This document shows, piece by piece, positions 21,489 to 32,749 of a stretch of DNA of 36,259 nucleotides. The DNA comes from Suillus spraguei (lineage: Eukaryota > Basidiomycota > Agaricomycetes > Boletales > Suillaceae). The stretch lies in the NCBI GenBank assembly GCA_016800925.1, contig JABCPU010000595.1, positions 1 to 36,259 of the forward strand. The letters are read 5' to 3'. The notes beneath the pieces are model-generated. The model searched no databases. It worked only from the letters and a program-made list of their open reading frames with translations, and was not told the DNA's origin. Every line of letters starts with the position of its first letter. Position 1 is the stretch's first letter. Made by a program: the position numbers and the translations under genes.

Positions 21489-24400
21489 ATGTCCCTCAAA
21501 GACATCGGGAAGTACGATGTGTCTGAAGAAGCGCAAGCTCTCAAAGATAAGTTAGCAAGCCAAGGTATGCTATTAGCACGTAATCTAACAATCTTCCCTG
21601 ACTTGCTGCTCAGACACCGAGAATGCAGGCCTGCGAAGCCGCCTAATGAAGAGAGAGGCTGAACTTGAAGAGATAAAGACATCATTAAATGAAACATTGT
21701 ACAAGGTTATTTTGACTTCCGTCTACTTGATCTTTCACGTTCACTCACTTCCTAGTTCAACAGCTCAGCGCCGAAGCCGACCGCGCTCTCAGACTCGAAA
21801 GCGATCTGGCACGGCGCTCAGACGAGCTCAAGATCGAGAAAATGGCCTCCAGGAATGGAGAAGCTGCACTTCTCGCTGCGCAGGACAAACTAAAGGCTGA
21901 AGAACGAGCAGCACGGGAGCTCGAGGCAACGCTTGACACCATGTCTTGCCAATCCGAGTCAGTTAGGGCTCAGACTTTCAAATTGGAGACAGAGAAGCGA
22001 AATATGGAGTCTCGCGTGCGTGAACTAGAGAGGATGCTGGAAAATACGAAACCCCAGCCGACGGCTAATTCTCGACTGCCGCAGCGAGGTGGGAGACCTC
22101 GGTCTTCTTCTGTGTCTAATTTCAGATTACCAGCATTGGAGCGAGAACTCAACGATGCGAAGGTCCTCCTGGCGGATAAAGAGAAGACCCTGCACGACAT
22201 GGAAATGAAACTCACTCGAGCCCAGGAAGATCTTGTCAAGACGCAAAATACGCAATTTTCAGCGGAGAAGACTATGCAAGCCCGTATCGCGGAGCTCACA
22301 TCAGCAATAGAGGACAAAGATGAGGAGCTGGAGGTACTGAAATCAAGTCAGGGCGCGGGGAACGCGATAGAGAGGGAGGAAGAGTTGTTGAAGAGGATCG
22401 ACGAGGATGAAGTAAGGATAAAGACATTGGAGAGTCTGCTGCGCGAGCAGCAGAGTGGACCCACACAGGCAGCGTACGATAAGCTGCAAAGAAGGCTACG
22501 TGCTGAGTCGGAGAAACTTACCTGCTTGGAGACGAGTGTGCGAGAACTCATGGAGGAGAAAAAGGAAGCACAAGACGCATCCGCTAACATACGTCAGGAG
22601 CTGGACAGAGCGAATCAGCTGCTCCATGACAGCGAAAACCGTGTTAGAGCGCTGATGGCCATCGAGAGGTATACAATACTTGTCCACCAGCCCGATAGAT
22701 TGCTGATATTGAACTAGTGGATTACAACAAGAGCTCATGAATCTCCGGTGCAATGAAGAGTCGACGCGGCATTCGACAGCTACTGATCAGGATCACATGG
22801 ATATCGATGTTGAGGATATCCGATCCAACTTCGACGGCAGCTTCCTATACCCAAATTGCTCTACTCCGTTGCCACAGGCCACTACCAGCCGTTCTGCCTA
22901 CCCTGATGATGCAACGCTTGCCAATTACATTGAAACTTTGCTCAGGGCTGTAGACAGAATACGAAGCGAGCGGGACGACCTACGACGTGCCCTCGAATTC
23001 TCCGAGACCGAGGCTCGAATCACATGTCAGACTTTGGAGAAGCGCATCCACACGATCAGCCAGGAGGCCGATGGGGTCTCAGCCTACAAACGACAGGGCA
23101 AACGCCTTGTCCTTTTGATCACAGTCCTAGGCATCGTCGTGAATAACCTACGCAGTCGTTTGCATGCTGCCGAGAAAAACCAAGTCCTTGATCACTCCCA
23201 ATCAGTCGCAGAACGAGACACCACTATACGAGACCTTCAAAGCCAGCTCGAGGTCTCGTGCCAGCAGTTGACTGTATCAGAAGAGTCACGTAACCACCGG
23301 CTCCTACTGGTCACAGAGTTGGAAGCCAAACTCCAATCTCTGACTGTGCAAGTACAAGCAGCGGAATCATCCCATGAAGACACCCGCGACGAGCTCCAGC
23401 AAGCAGAGGAACGACTGGCTGAACTTACAAGAATGTACCAGAACATCGAATCGGATCGTAATTCACTCAGCCTCCAAGTCACAAACCTCCAAACAGACTT
23501 GAAGGTTGCACAAGAAGAATTAACAGAGGCTCATAGCCGCTATAGCTCTCTGCAAGCGCATCAGCTATCCACTATGTCGGCAACTGGGGTGGTTCACACA
23601 CTTCGTGAGCAGATACAGGAACTCGAAGGGCGTGTCAACCGCCGCACGGAGCAGATCGGCATTCACCAACATGACATTCGCCGCCTGGAGACGAACCTCA
23701 AAACTCCAGGAGGAACGGATCTCCGAGATGATGTCGGAGCTGGAGATGATGTCGGCACAAAAGAAGGCAATGGTCGAAGACTGTGCAGAAGCTAGAGATG
23801 CTCGCGACCAAGCTGTCACCAACCTCGAGGCAGCAGAGTTCGAGGTGGAAAAGTTGCAGGAGGAGAACGACAGTCTCAAAGCCACCCACGGTAATGAGCT
23901 ATCGTCTATGGTGGCCATCGTCGCTCAAGCGATGTCGAATGCTCGCCGCGTTCAATGCATAGTCGACCAGCACCTCGCCGAAGAACCGCAGATGTTGTCC
24001 AAGATAGCTGCTCTTACGGCCCATAACTCGAAGCTCTCTGAAGATATAGGACTGCTTGCTGGCGAGAAGGAAGTGCTCGTTCGAGACTTAGCAGAGAGTG
24101 TCGCATCACTGAGTTGTCTTGAAGCTCTCCGGGCACAAGATCATGACGAAATGGGTCAGCTAGTGACCTCGCTTGCAGCTGTACGCGAGACATTGAGCAA
24201 CAGTGAATGCAACTTGGAAAAGTCTCGTCAAGACGCTGCAGTATTGCAAGCCCAACTTTCATCTTGCCGCAGTGCACTCGAAGACAAGGCAGCCACTTTA
24301 CAAGTTCGCGATGCAAGGTTAATTATACTTGAGCAAAATTTCGCCGAGATATCCAAAGAATCAACAGCTGCTTCGACTCGTCGCATTTCAGAATATCAAG

Positions 24401-26431
24401 AGCAGCTGCAGTCGTTGGAGGACGAACTCGACGAACTTCGCACCCGCCATCAGATCACCTGCGAATCCTTGTCTAAAGCTCAGGACGACCTTCAGCAACG
24501 CATCCAGGCATCTCGAGCTAGCGAGAATAACGCCGAGCTACAGGATCTGCATGCTCGTCATGCTGTCGAGGTCAATGACCTGCAAGAGCGTCTCAAGCAC
24601 ACGAGCCAAGAGCTTTCACAAGCTACGCAACTTTTGCAAAGTGCCGATCTTCGTTTTGCAGAAGTGCAGCAACGCAATCGAGAATTGAATAACCAAATCG
24701 CAACTCTCACGGACGACGGCCAGAGAAGAGCCATGACAGAGGACTCTCTACGTGTCAGACACATTGAAGAACTTGACATGCTGCAAAAGACACTATCCAA
24801 TACCCAGAACGAACTCGCTGCTGCCAAAGAAGAATGCCAACGTCTTTCGAACCTCGTGGAACAGTCAACTAGCAAACTTGAACTAGCAAGGCAAGCCCAC
24901 ACGGACGCTCTGCGACAAGCAGAGCAACAAGTTCGCAAATTGCAGGACGATCTGGAGGAGAAAGTTGCTGTTCTCAAAGCCAATGAAAAGGATCTTGAAG
25001 ACTTTCGTATCAGCCTTGACGAACGAACCAGGGAGCAGGATTTGTTGCGCACACAGTTACAGAATGAGATTGCCTGTCGCAAACAGGATCAAGCAGCCTT
25101 CAGTGACCAGCTCTCTTCTCGTACAGACCATCAAGCCAAGTTTGATGCTCTCGAGGCAGAACTTCGACAGGCCAATGAAGCCACGCGCTGGCAACTGGAG
25201 CAGACAGAAGCTGAGTTATCAAGTCTACAGGCAGAGAAACAAGCACTGCAAGTAGAGACCACCAGCTTGGAGGCAGAGATTCAGCGCTCGGTATCGTTAA
25301 CGAGATATCTGGAGCAACAAGTACAGGAGAGGTGAGTAGGCTCGCCTTCTTCACAGGCACAAACTTGACGAACAATGAATAGTGAAATATCTAATTCCTC
25401 GCTCAAGGAGACCCTAGAACAGATACAGCTTCGACTCGCTCAGTCCGAAAAGGCGGGCAAAGCGGCCGAACTTAGCCTTGCACTTCAAATAACACAGCAT
25501 GAGAAGGCGATGTCATCCCTCCAATGGGAATTGGACGCAGTCCGTTCGGAACCTAAACTTCATGACGTCGTTGCTGAATTGGAAGAGAAAAATCGCGATA
25601 TGGACCAACTATTGCAAAGCAAGTGTACTGAAATTGAAGAATATGACGATCGGATATTGGAGTGAGCAAAATTCATTGTGGTTCCCTCACCTAGACTAAT
25701 GTTATGACAGAGTTTTGAAGGCGAACAAGAAATTGTCTACGAAGGTGGAAGCTCTGACACGCAAGGTACAGAATCTCCAAAGCAAACTTGCTTCCGCCAA
25801 AGAATCTGCGCAAATCCCACCGACCAACCTCGCTGCCCCGTCTGTGCAAACAGCACCGCCGCCCACTGTCCCTCCTGTGCCCCGGGTATCTATATTCACA
25901 GATACCAAGCCAATTACGGGTCGAGATCGAACGATATCGAACACCCTGGCAGCATTCCGATCACAAACACCAGAGAGGAAACCTATGCAGTCAGACATGG
26001 CGCAGACTGGAATCCCTGAAGAGGAAGTACCGACATCTGCGGGAAAGAAGAGACGCGCGCCAGATTATGATGACAGGGAAACTGTTCCACCAGAAGGTCG
26101 TTATACAAGTGACTCGGACATGCAAACAGCCACTACGCCGCGTCTCCGGAAAACATTGCACTCAAGCCGATCAGGATTCACGCCAGTACGCTCTGCCAGA
26201 AATATAGTTAGTCTGCCCTCACCAGGAAGGCGAGCCACGACTACTATCTCAGACGTTACGAACAGTCCTCGGTCCACATCTGACCCTCAAACTTCTAGAA
26301 ATTCATCTAAACGGACGTGGTTGGGGAAGATCAGAGGCGGAGTGCCGCAATCCAATAATCCAAGTAGCAGAGTTGTATCCTCGCGAGTGAATGTGTTTGA
26401 GAAGATGCCAGATATTCCGAGATCGTCATGA
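21489..26431 (+). CDS. Very long coiled-coil protein, uncharacterised
   Basis: Six exons (21489-21564, 21614-21705, 21764-22668, 22718-25331, 25383-25661, 25711-26431), GT-AG introns of 49-58 nt. Total 4687 nt, one more than a multiple of three: an extra A in the AAAA at 23700-23703 shifts the frame. With that allowance it encodes about 1561 residues. A short N-terminus (MSLKDIGKYDVSEEAQALKD) leads into almost continuous heptad-rich coiled coil, interrupted by a Pro/Arg/Ser linker near 22050-22130 and an acidic MDIDVED segment near 22800. The last 240 residues are disordered and basic, with KKRRAPDYDD (possible nuclear signal) and several S/T-P sites, suggesting cell-cycle kinase control. Candidates are a spindle-pole, kinetochore or nuclear-pore filament protein; the sequence does not decide. 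Confidence 0.85.
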
Positions 26432-26841
26432 TGGACTCTGTTTCTTGGCGTTGTAGCATCTACCTTTACCTACTTTTGTATTTTTAGTTAGCAGTATCCA
26501 TACACTCCATTGAAGCGTGGTCACAAGCGCTCTAACTAAGCAATAATATGTAGAAGGAGAAATATTACATCTAAGTTTCTCCTGGCGTGAGGAACTTTCA
26601 AGGAACCTGTGCGTCGGAGACTTGAAGTATACCAGTACCATATTAAGTGCTGCACCTGGAAACAACAGTCATGACCAGTACCGTCTAATACTCTATCAAC
26701 TCTCTGCTCACTGCAACACCTAGTTCACCTGCCGCCGGCTAATCTTGGACCAGATTGATTGAGATAATTCATGATCATAATAGGACGAGATTACTATAAC
26801 TTGAAAGTGCCCCGAAGCCGAGGAAGACACACCAACAAGCC
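26432..26841. other. Intergenic spacer
   Basis: 410 nt between two same-strand genes. It holds the terminator of one and the promoter of the next; no clear TATA box or other element seen. Confidence 0.5.
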
Positions 26842-29800
26842 ATGTTCGGAGAGAGACACGTCCTTGCAGATCTTTCGACTGGTCAAAGGGATCCTGATGA
26901 TTGGGAGATTGGCAGGCTGCGAACCGTCGACTATTTATTGGACCCAAGGGTGCTGACTTACGAACCCACATTGAGCCTTCTGGCTGTTGGTGAGATCTCT
27001 TAACTTGTATCATCTTTGAACCGTGATTCTGACTTAAATACTGTTTTCTTTTTGTTTCTAGGCACCGCAAGCGGTCTGATTTGCGTGGTGGGTGGTCCTG
27101 GTGTAGAGAGTTCAGTACAGACGCCAGAAGGTTCTCCGGTCAAGATCTTGCAGCTTGCCGCCTCCACGGACAAACTTGTTGCTGTCGGTAAGCCGTCCGC
27201 CAATACGTCAACCTCGATTCCTGAAGCTTCATACTACTAGATGAGCGCGATCAACTTCATATCTGGAAATTTGAAAGATTTGACGGAACCGCCAAAGTCG
27301 ACGAAATTTGACCATGCTATCAAGTACGCAAGTGACCAATCACTGTAATAACGACATCCACTGACCCCGCAGTGTCAAGTGCCGTTATGTTGTCACCCTC
27401 ACATACCCATGTGGGCACTGAAACTCAAGAGTTTCTTAGACACTTCTAATCTCATTCTTTCCAGGTCTTTCTTGCCCTGCAGTCGGGAGAGATCAGAACA
27501 TATGATCTTCTATGTTTGAAAAAGTCACCCTATGTCATCCCAAACTTGTGGAATATGTTTCAGGCTAAGATCGCGAGCAGTATGGTAGATCCCATGCATG
27601 CATTGCCTGGTTGGTCCGTGTAACAACACTGGCGTTTTGCCGTGGAGGTTTACTTACATTGGGCCTTAGCAACATACCCATCGATTTAGTTGCACATCCG
27701 AGAGACCTCAACTTGATACTTGTAGCCTTCGGCGGTCAGTCATTTCTACGATCAGATACAAGCCCCTGAAACAATATTTAGGGGGAGTTGTACTGTACGA
27801 CCTGGTGTGTATCTGAATTCATTTTGTCGTGTTTACTGTGAGTAACTGTTCTTCCCTTTTTTTAAGTCTTCACGCAACATTCTACGGGTGTACGAGCTTG
27901 TAACCCTGCTGGTGCACCGGGAGGGGGAGGATATCACCAATCTGTGAGTCGGAGCTTTTCCACCACAATCTATCGTAGACTCATAATCTCCAAAGGAAGT
28001 GCTCACACATCGGTGGCCTTCCGTTACTTCTGTAGCTATTCACCCGGCTGGGCATTTCTTCGCTGTGGGTTATGCAGATGGCTGTATCGCCTTTTGGGCG
28101 GTGGAAGACGAAGATCAGCCTCTGATGGTAAGAACATCCACAGACTTGGATGTTAACGTCATAAATGGAGAGGAGCTTGAAAACTTTCTGCAAAACGATG
28201 GTCCTCCAGAAGAAAAGGGGACTAATTTGTCAGAACGTCAGCCAATCTATAGGGTCGCTTGGTGTGGTTTCCCGAACTCCTCAGATCCACGAGGAGGAGC
28301 AACTGCTTTCGTCTTTTTCGGAGGTGACAGAAACTACGATCCTTGCCGGTTAACTGTACACACGATGCCTGCTCTCAATCCTCCGGAACCTCCTGCTCCA
28401 TCTGGTTCCAACACTGGGCTCCACGCTTCTATCCGAAAGGCAATGCAACTTTCGGTGATTCCGTTAGAAACAACTTATTATCTATCATCGGGGCCTGTTT
28501 ATGACTTCGTCATCTTTCCAAAGTCTAATCCTCATTTTTCTGGTTGCTGGGATCCTGTTGCCATACTTTTCCTCACCGCAGCCTCTGATTCACGGATGGT
28601 TGAGGCTCGACAGTTCTTGCCTCCGAAAATGATGTCTCCACGGCCGGGAACAGACGCCCAGAATAATAGCGAACAAAGCGATGTTGTGCATGACCTTTCC
28701 GCGACACTCGAGGATATGGCACTTAGTGGAGAAGAACCTCTACCAATGCACGTTCCTTCGAAACTGTACAGTGGACTTGGTGGGGTATTTTAGCACAGCT
28801 CTTGACTCTGGAACGAAGTACGCATGATGTACTTGTGGGACAACAGCTTGTGCCTGGTGACGCGGATTTACCCATAGTTGGAGGGTCTGCATGGATAGAT
28901 GATAAAAGACTCAGTGAGCTGAGACTCTCCAGGGTACTGATCGATTGATGGTTCACAATTATTAATTATTAACACTACGCTTCAGAGCCATCCGCGCCGA
29001 ATCCTTATAACCTGTCATCGCGACTTAACTGTCCGTTTCCACGACGCCAGCCCTCAGCTTCTCATCAGTTCTAGCACATCTCCCCTTCAAAGAATTTTCC
29101 TTTCGCGATTCATGATCTCACTATAGATCTCAGTTGTCTGCCGCTTTCCAGTGCACCAGAAGTTGCCACAGTTCAATTAGCCCCCGAATCTTTGGAGTGT
29201 GTCGTACTACTGAAATCAGGCGACTTGCTGGTGTATCAATTGAACACCACACAAGTCAGCCCTCCTATTGAAATAGATGGAAACAAAGAGTTTGTCCTGC
29301 TGGGTAATGTCACTTCACGACCAGGGACGAGGTACCATCCCTTTTTGATGCTGCCTCGTGGTAATGTTTCCTTGACGTGTTGCGCATTGTCGGACATAGG
29401 TATACTCTCCTTTGGGTCAAGTGTTACATGAGTTGCTTAACGCAAAATAGGTTTCATTGGTGTTGGCTACATCGATGGCTCTGTCGCAATGATCGATCTG
29501 CGTGGACCGTCTCTCCTCAGACCTCAACGTCAGAAAAGACAGTCTAAGCTTCTGGTCCGCAATCAAGATGCAGATCCTGTTGTCTCTCTGACGTGGACTG
29601 TTTCGGCTGTCAGCATCGGTATGCGCCGATATATACCATAAAGCTCTATCTGACCCCATAGCTAGATGCACAGCTAGCGGTGCGACTGATCGCTATCACG
29701 AGTCTGGCAACACGCAGGTCTTCAAGATCATCCGGGATCCTGAGTCCTCGCTGTATAATTTTGCACAAGATGTCTTTAGGGTCGAGGGTCTCCCAAATGT

Positions 29801-30937
29801 CATGCAAGGTGGTTCATTCGTGATCGATTCGCAGAAAGGTACTATTTGGCGTGCTGATCGATCACGCTTTGCTGCTTCTCTTCACAGTGGAGATAGCAAT
29901 CCTGCACGTTGCCTCTGGGTGACAGCAAATGCCAAGGGTGCTCGTTGTATGCTTGATATCTCAGGGGAAAGGATTTCCAAATAGAATGGCATAGCAAGAA
30001 AAACAAAGTTGAACACGTTCAAGTGATTGAGAAGAACAGTGAGCCGATTGACTCGGAGCCTAACAATCAAACTAATGCTAACAACAAACTCAGATTCTCA
30101 TGTGCTCGTAGCATTTAATGACAAACCAGAAGCTATGGTTTACTCTTTACCTTATCTTGAGCACTTGCATACATTCTCTCTTGCGAAAATATGCGAAAAG
30201 TACGTGCTCCCAGATTGCGTTTTGACCGCATTCTTGAGAATTTATTCGCCAGGGTCGTTTCTGTGGATGAAACAGGAGATTTCATTGCCTCGAGGCGTCA
30301 CGAGTCAGGCGTACTAGAACAGATCATATTTGGCACACTTTTCAAGACCCGTCGTGTTTATGATCACCCAATCGTTAATCTGACAAGTTTCCACCGCGAA
30401 ATCCCCCCTTACCCACAGCCAGTGTCCGTTGGTCCTTCTTCGTTGCTGGGCTCATGGTTCCGGTTTGGGAAACCCATTATGACCGGAGAACAGCTCGATG
30501 CGCTACGTACGTCATGTCACCCAAACACCTTCAATTATTGATCTAGAGCGCCGATAAAGTTGCTGGCCCCGATAGACCTATAATCTCACCGGATCCTGTG
30601 CAAACATCACAGGATACAACCAGTCATGGACTCGATGTCACTAAGACAATCGAGAACGCTCGTAGTGGCGTTTATAATCGTCTAAACGATGCTCTTGCTG
30701 AAAGGGGGTGCGTACATGATTGTCTGACCGCTTCTCCGATGTCAGTGCTAAATGAAAACCAAAGAGAGATGTTGGGAAATATAGAGCAACGATTGATTCC
30801 CTCCAACAAGGGAGTAAAGATATGGTGGCGCAGGTGAATAGTCGGTTATTAGCTGCCATGTCTGTCCAGGTGCTAACCTCGATTAGGCTAAGAGACTTGC
30901 GACTGAGCAGAGCGCTAGACGTTGGTTCGGCTTTTGA
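26842..30937 (+). CDS. SRO7: Sro7/Lgl/tomosyn homologue, WD40 exocytosis regulator, with frame breaks
   Basis: About 16 exons, introns mostly 47-72 nt. The N-terminus reads WEIGRLRTVDYLLDP then LLAVGTASGLICVVGGPGV, the classic Lgl opening. Later blocks are FLALQSGEIRTYDL, THRWPSVTSVAIHPAGHFFAVGYADG, SHPRRILITCHRDLTVRF, GYIDGSVAMIDLRGP, HVLVAFNDKPEAMVYSLP and GSWFRFGKPIMTGEQLDAL. It ends in a VAMP-like tail (SLQQGSKDMVAQ, AKRLATEQSARRWFGF). The family binds t-SNAREs and Rab/exocyst partners to control secretory vesicle fusion. Seven or eight single-base indels are needed: about 27270, 27901, 28787, 29092, 29697, 29981, 30787 and possibly 30704-30708. A 38 nt segment at 30708-30745 is either an intron or coding. 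Expected length is about 1080-1095 residues. As written it is interrupted. Confidence 0.9.
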
Positions 30938-31559
30938 GCTGATCGACAGGATACACGTCATACTCACCAATAACACTCTAAATTCGAAGTTCTCGATGTA
31001 TACCATTATGTATGTCCGTGTATTATAGGAAACTCCAGCTATGTAAGTAATGGTATGCGACGTGAAATATTCCCCAACACCCACTTTAGTGGGGAGAGGG
31101 TTCTGTAGAATTTAAATTTCGACACGCCTGTAAACTTATCAACTTACATAATGTGGCGCGATAACCTATTTCTCGCCGCATTCTTCTAGCGAGGATCTCT
31201 TCCAATTTTTCAAAGATGTGCAACTGATGTGAATATGTAGTGATTGGCATTCATGGATTCCCGCCTCCCCCGGCTTCACCTGCATGCTACCGACTATGAC
31301 GCTCCAAAAGGAACTTTAATGATTGCGCGATACGGCATCAAGCGCGCGATACACAAGCTCAAGTGCTCGATACACAAGCTCAAGTGCGCGATACACCAGC
31401 TAGCTACTTCGCAATATATAATACGGCCCTCCAGTAGTCTAGGCTCTCCGATGAGCTCTTGTAGACGTTCAGACTCGAACTTTATTATCCATGTCATCTT
31501 TTTCGGGCCGTGTCAATCAGGGACCCCATAAGTTTTCAACTTGTAAGGCTTGTGAGTCT
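30938..31559. other. Intergenic
   Basis: Downstream of the Lgl gene. Apart from the short repeats at 31325-31406 nothing was recognised. Confidence 0.5.
31325..31406. repeat. Short tandem repeat, four imperfect 19-21 nt units
   Basis: Units GCGCGATACGGCATCAAGC (31325), GCGCGATACACAAGCTCAAG+T (31344), GCTCGATACACAAGCTCAAG+T (31365) and a degenerate fourth (31386). Read forward it would encode repeats of A/S-I-H-K-L-K-C, but no gene supports that. Confidence 0.75.
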
Positions 31560-31587
31560 TCAAGTGGAAGAGTTAAGAACTTCAACC

Positions 31588-31673
31588 TGGCCAGTGTGCC
31601 AGTTACTACAACAGAATAAAAATCTGTTTGTCTTGAAATACGCAGGTTCGAAACCTGCTGAACTACAGTTTTT
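31588..31673 (+). ncRNA. tRNA-like core, array unit 1
   Basis: A-box-like TGGCCAGTGTG, stem-loop ACAGA-ATAAAAA-TCTGT (31611-31627), T-arm-like GCAGG-TTCGAAA-CCTGC (about 31642-31658) with a canonical B box, then five T (31669-31673). The seven bases after the T-arm do not pair with those before the A box, so a full cloverleaf is not supported. Confidence 0.3.
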
Positions 31674-31886
31674 CTACACACCTTGGCATTCATTCATGGA
31701 TGGTTTCTGTAGAAGTTCATGGTAACTGGTGTTAGCCAGGTGGTTGCCACAACAGAATCAAAATATGTTTCTCTTGGACTGTGCAGGTTTGAACCCTGCC
31801 GTCAGACGACAAGGTTTTTTTCTATCGGAACACACTTTGGCATTCACTCATGGATGGTTTCTTTAGAAGTCCATCGTAACAGGTCT

Positions 31887-31967
31887 TAGCCAGGTGGCTG
31901 CCACAACAGAATCAAAATCTGTTTCTCTTGGTCTGTACAGGTTTGAAACCTGCCGACGACGTTTTTT
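31887..31967 (+). ncRNA. tRNA-Leu(CAA)-like core, array unit 3
   Basis: A-box-like TAGCCAGGTGG (31887-31897), anticodon-arm-like ACAGA-ATCAAAA-TCTGT (31906-31922) with CAA in the anticodon place, a long variable segment, T-arm-like palindrome with loop TTTGAAA, then six T (31962-31967). The missing acceptor stem makes a tRNA-derived element more likely than a working tRNA. Confidence 0.35.
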
Positions 31968-32650
31968 CTATCGGAACACACTTTGGCATTCACTCATGGA
32001 TGGTTTCTTTAGAAGTCCATCGTGACAGGTCTTAGCCAGGTGGCTGCCACAACAAATCAAAATCTGTTTCTCTTGGTCTGTACAGGTTTGAAACCTGCCG
32101 ACGACGTTTTTTCTATCGGAACACACATTGACATTCCCATGGATGGATTCTTTAGAAGTTCACCACAACTGGTCTTACCAGGTGGTTGCCACGACAGAAG
32201 AAAATCTGTTTCTCTCGGACTGTGCGGGTTTGAAACCTGCCGACGACGAGGTTTTTTCTATCGGAATACACCTTGATATTCACTCATGGATGGTTTCTCT
32301 AGAAGTTCACCGTAACTGGTCTTAACCAGATGGTTGCTACAACAGAATCAAAATCTGTTTCTCTTAGACTGTGCAGGTTTGAAACCTGCCAACGACGACG
32401 TTTTTTATCGAAACACACCTTGGTATTCACTCACAGATGCTTTCTTTGGAAGTTCACTGTGACTGGTCCAGCCTGGTGGTTGATACAACAGAATTAAAAT
32501 CTGTTTCTCTTGGTCCGAAACCTGCTGATAACAACATTGTTTCCAATCAGAACACACTTTATCACTCATGGATAGTTCAACCTTAGAGGTCATCTTAACT
32601 GGTCTTAGCCCCTGTGCAAATTGTTGTTGCAACATTAATATTTACTCCAT

Positions 32651-32711
32651 GACGAGTCGTGCCTTCGGACACGCGTTCGAAAAACTAATTATATTGGGTG
32701 TCGCGACTCGT
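32651..32711 (+). other. Stem-loop just after the array
   Basis: ACGAGTCG (32652-32659) pairs exactly with CGACTCGT (32704-32711), enclosing a smaller GTGCC-TTC-GGACAC hairpin. Another short hairpin (CCC-TTC-GGG, about 32729-32738) follows. It could be a structured RNA or regulatory palindrome; no known family recognised. Confidence 0.3.
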
Positions 32712-32749
32712 GGGGCTGCCGCAGGTTTTATGTAGTCCCCCTTCGGGCT

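Larger units (their letters stand above)
31560..32632 (+). repeat. Tandem array of seven ~136-154 bp units with tRNA-like Pol III motifs
   Basis: The element GGTTYGAAACC recurs at 31645, 31786 (one change), 31940, 32085, 32227, 32376 and 32512 (degenerate), spaced 141, 154, 145, 142, 149 and 136 nt. Most units carry, in order: a hairpin (GATGG...CCATC in units 3-4), an A-box-like TAGCCAGGTGG, a stem-loop ACAGA-ATCAAAA-TCTGT, a palindrome CAGGTTTGAAACCTG containing a B-box-like core, and a run of five to seven T (ends near 31673, 31821, 31967, 32112, 32257, 32406). The stem-loop has the layout of an anticodon arm (T33, CAA at 34-36, A37), but the flanking bases do not form a normal acceptor stem. 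Unit 7 lacks the T-run and a partial eighth unit trails off at about 32580-32632. Confidence 0.8.

Noticed and set aside
28787..28800. 14 nt GT-AG segment as an intron in the Lgl gene
   Set aside because: Far shorter than every other intron in the window; a one-base deletion explains the frame change better.
31560..32632. CRISPR-like array
   Set aside because: Repeat units are whole 136-154 bp segments without unique spacers, and the window is eukaryotic.
31560..32632. Ordinary functional tRNA-Leu gene cluster
   Set aside because: The T-arm and anticodon-arm look right, but the bases flanking them do not form a 7 bp acceptor stem in any unit I checked.
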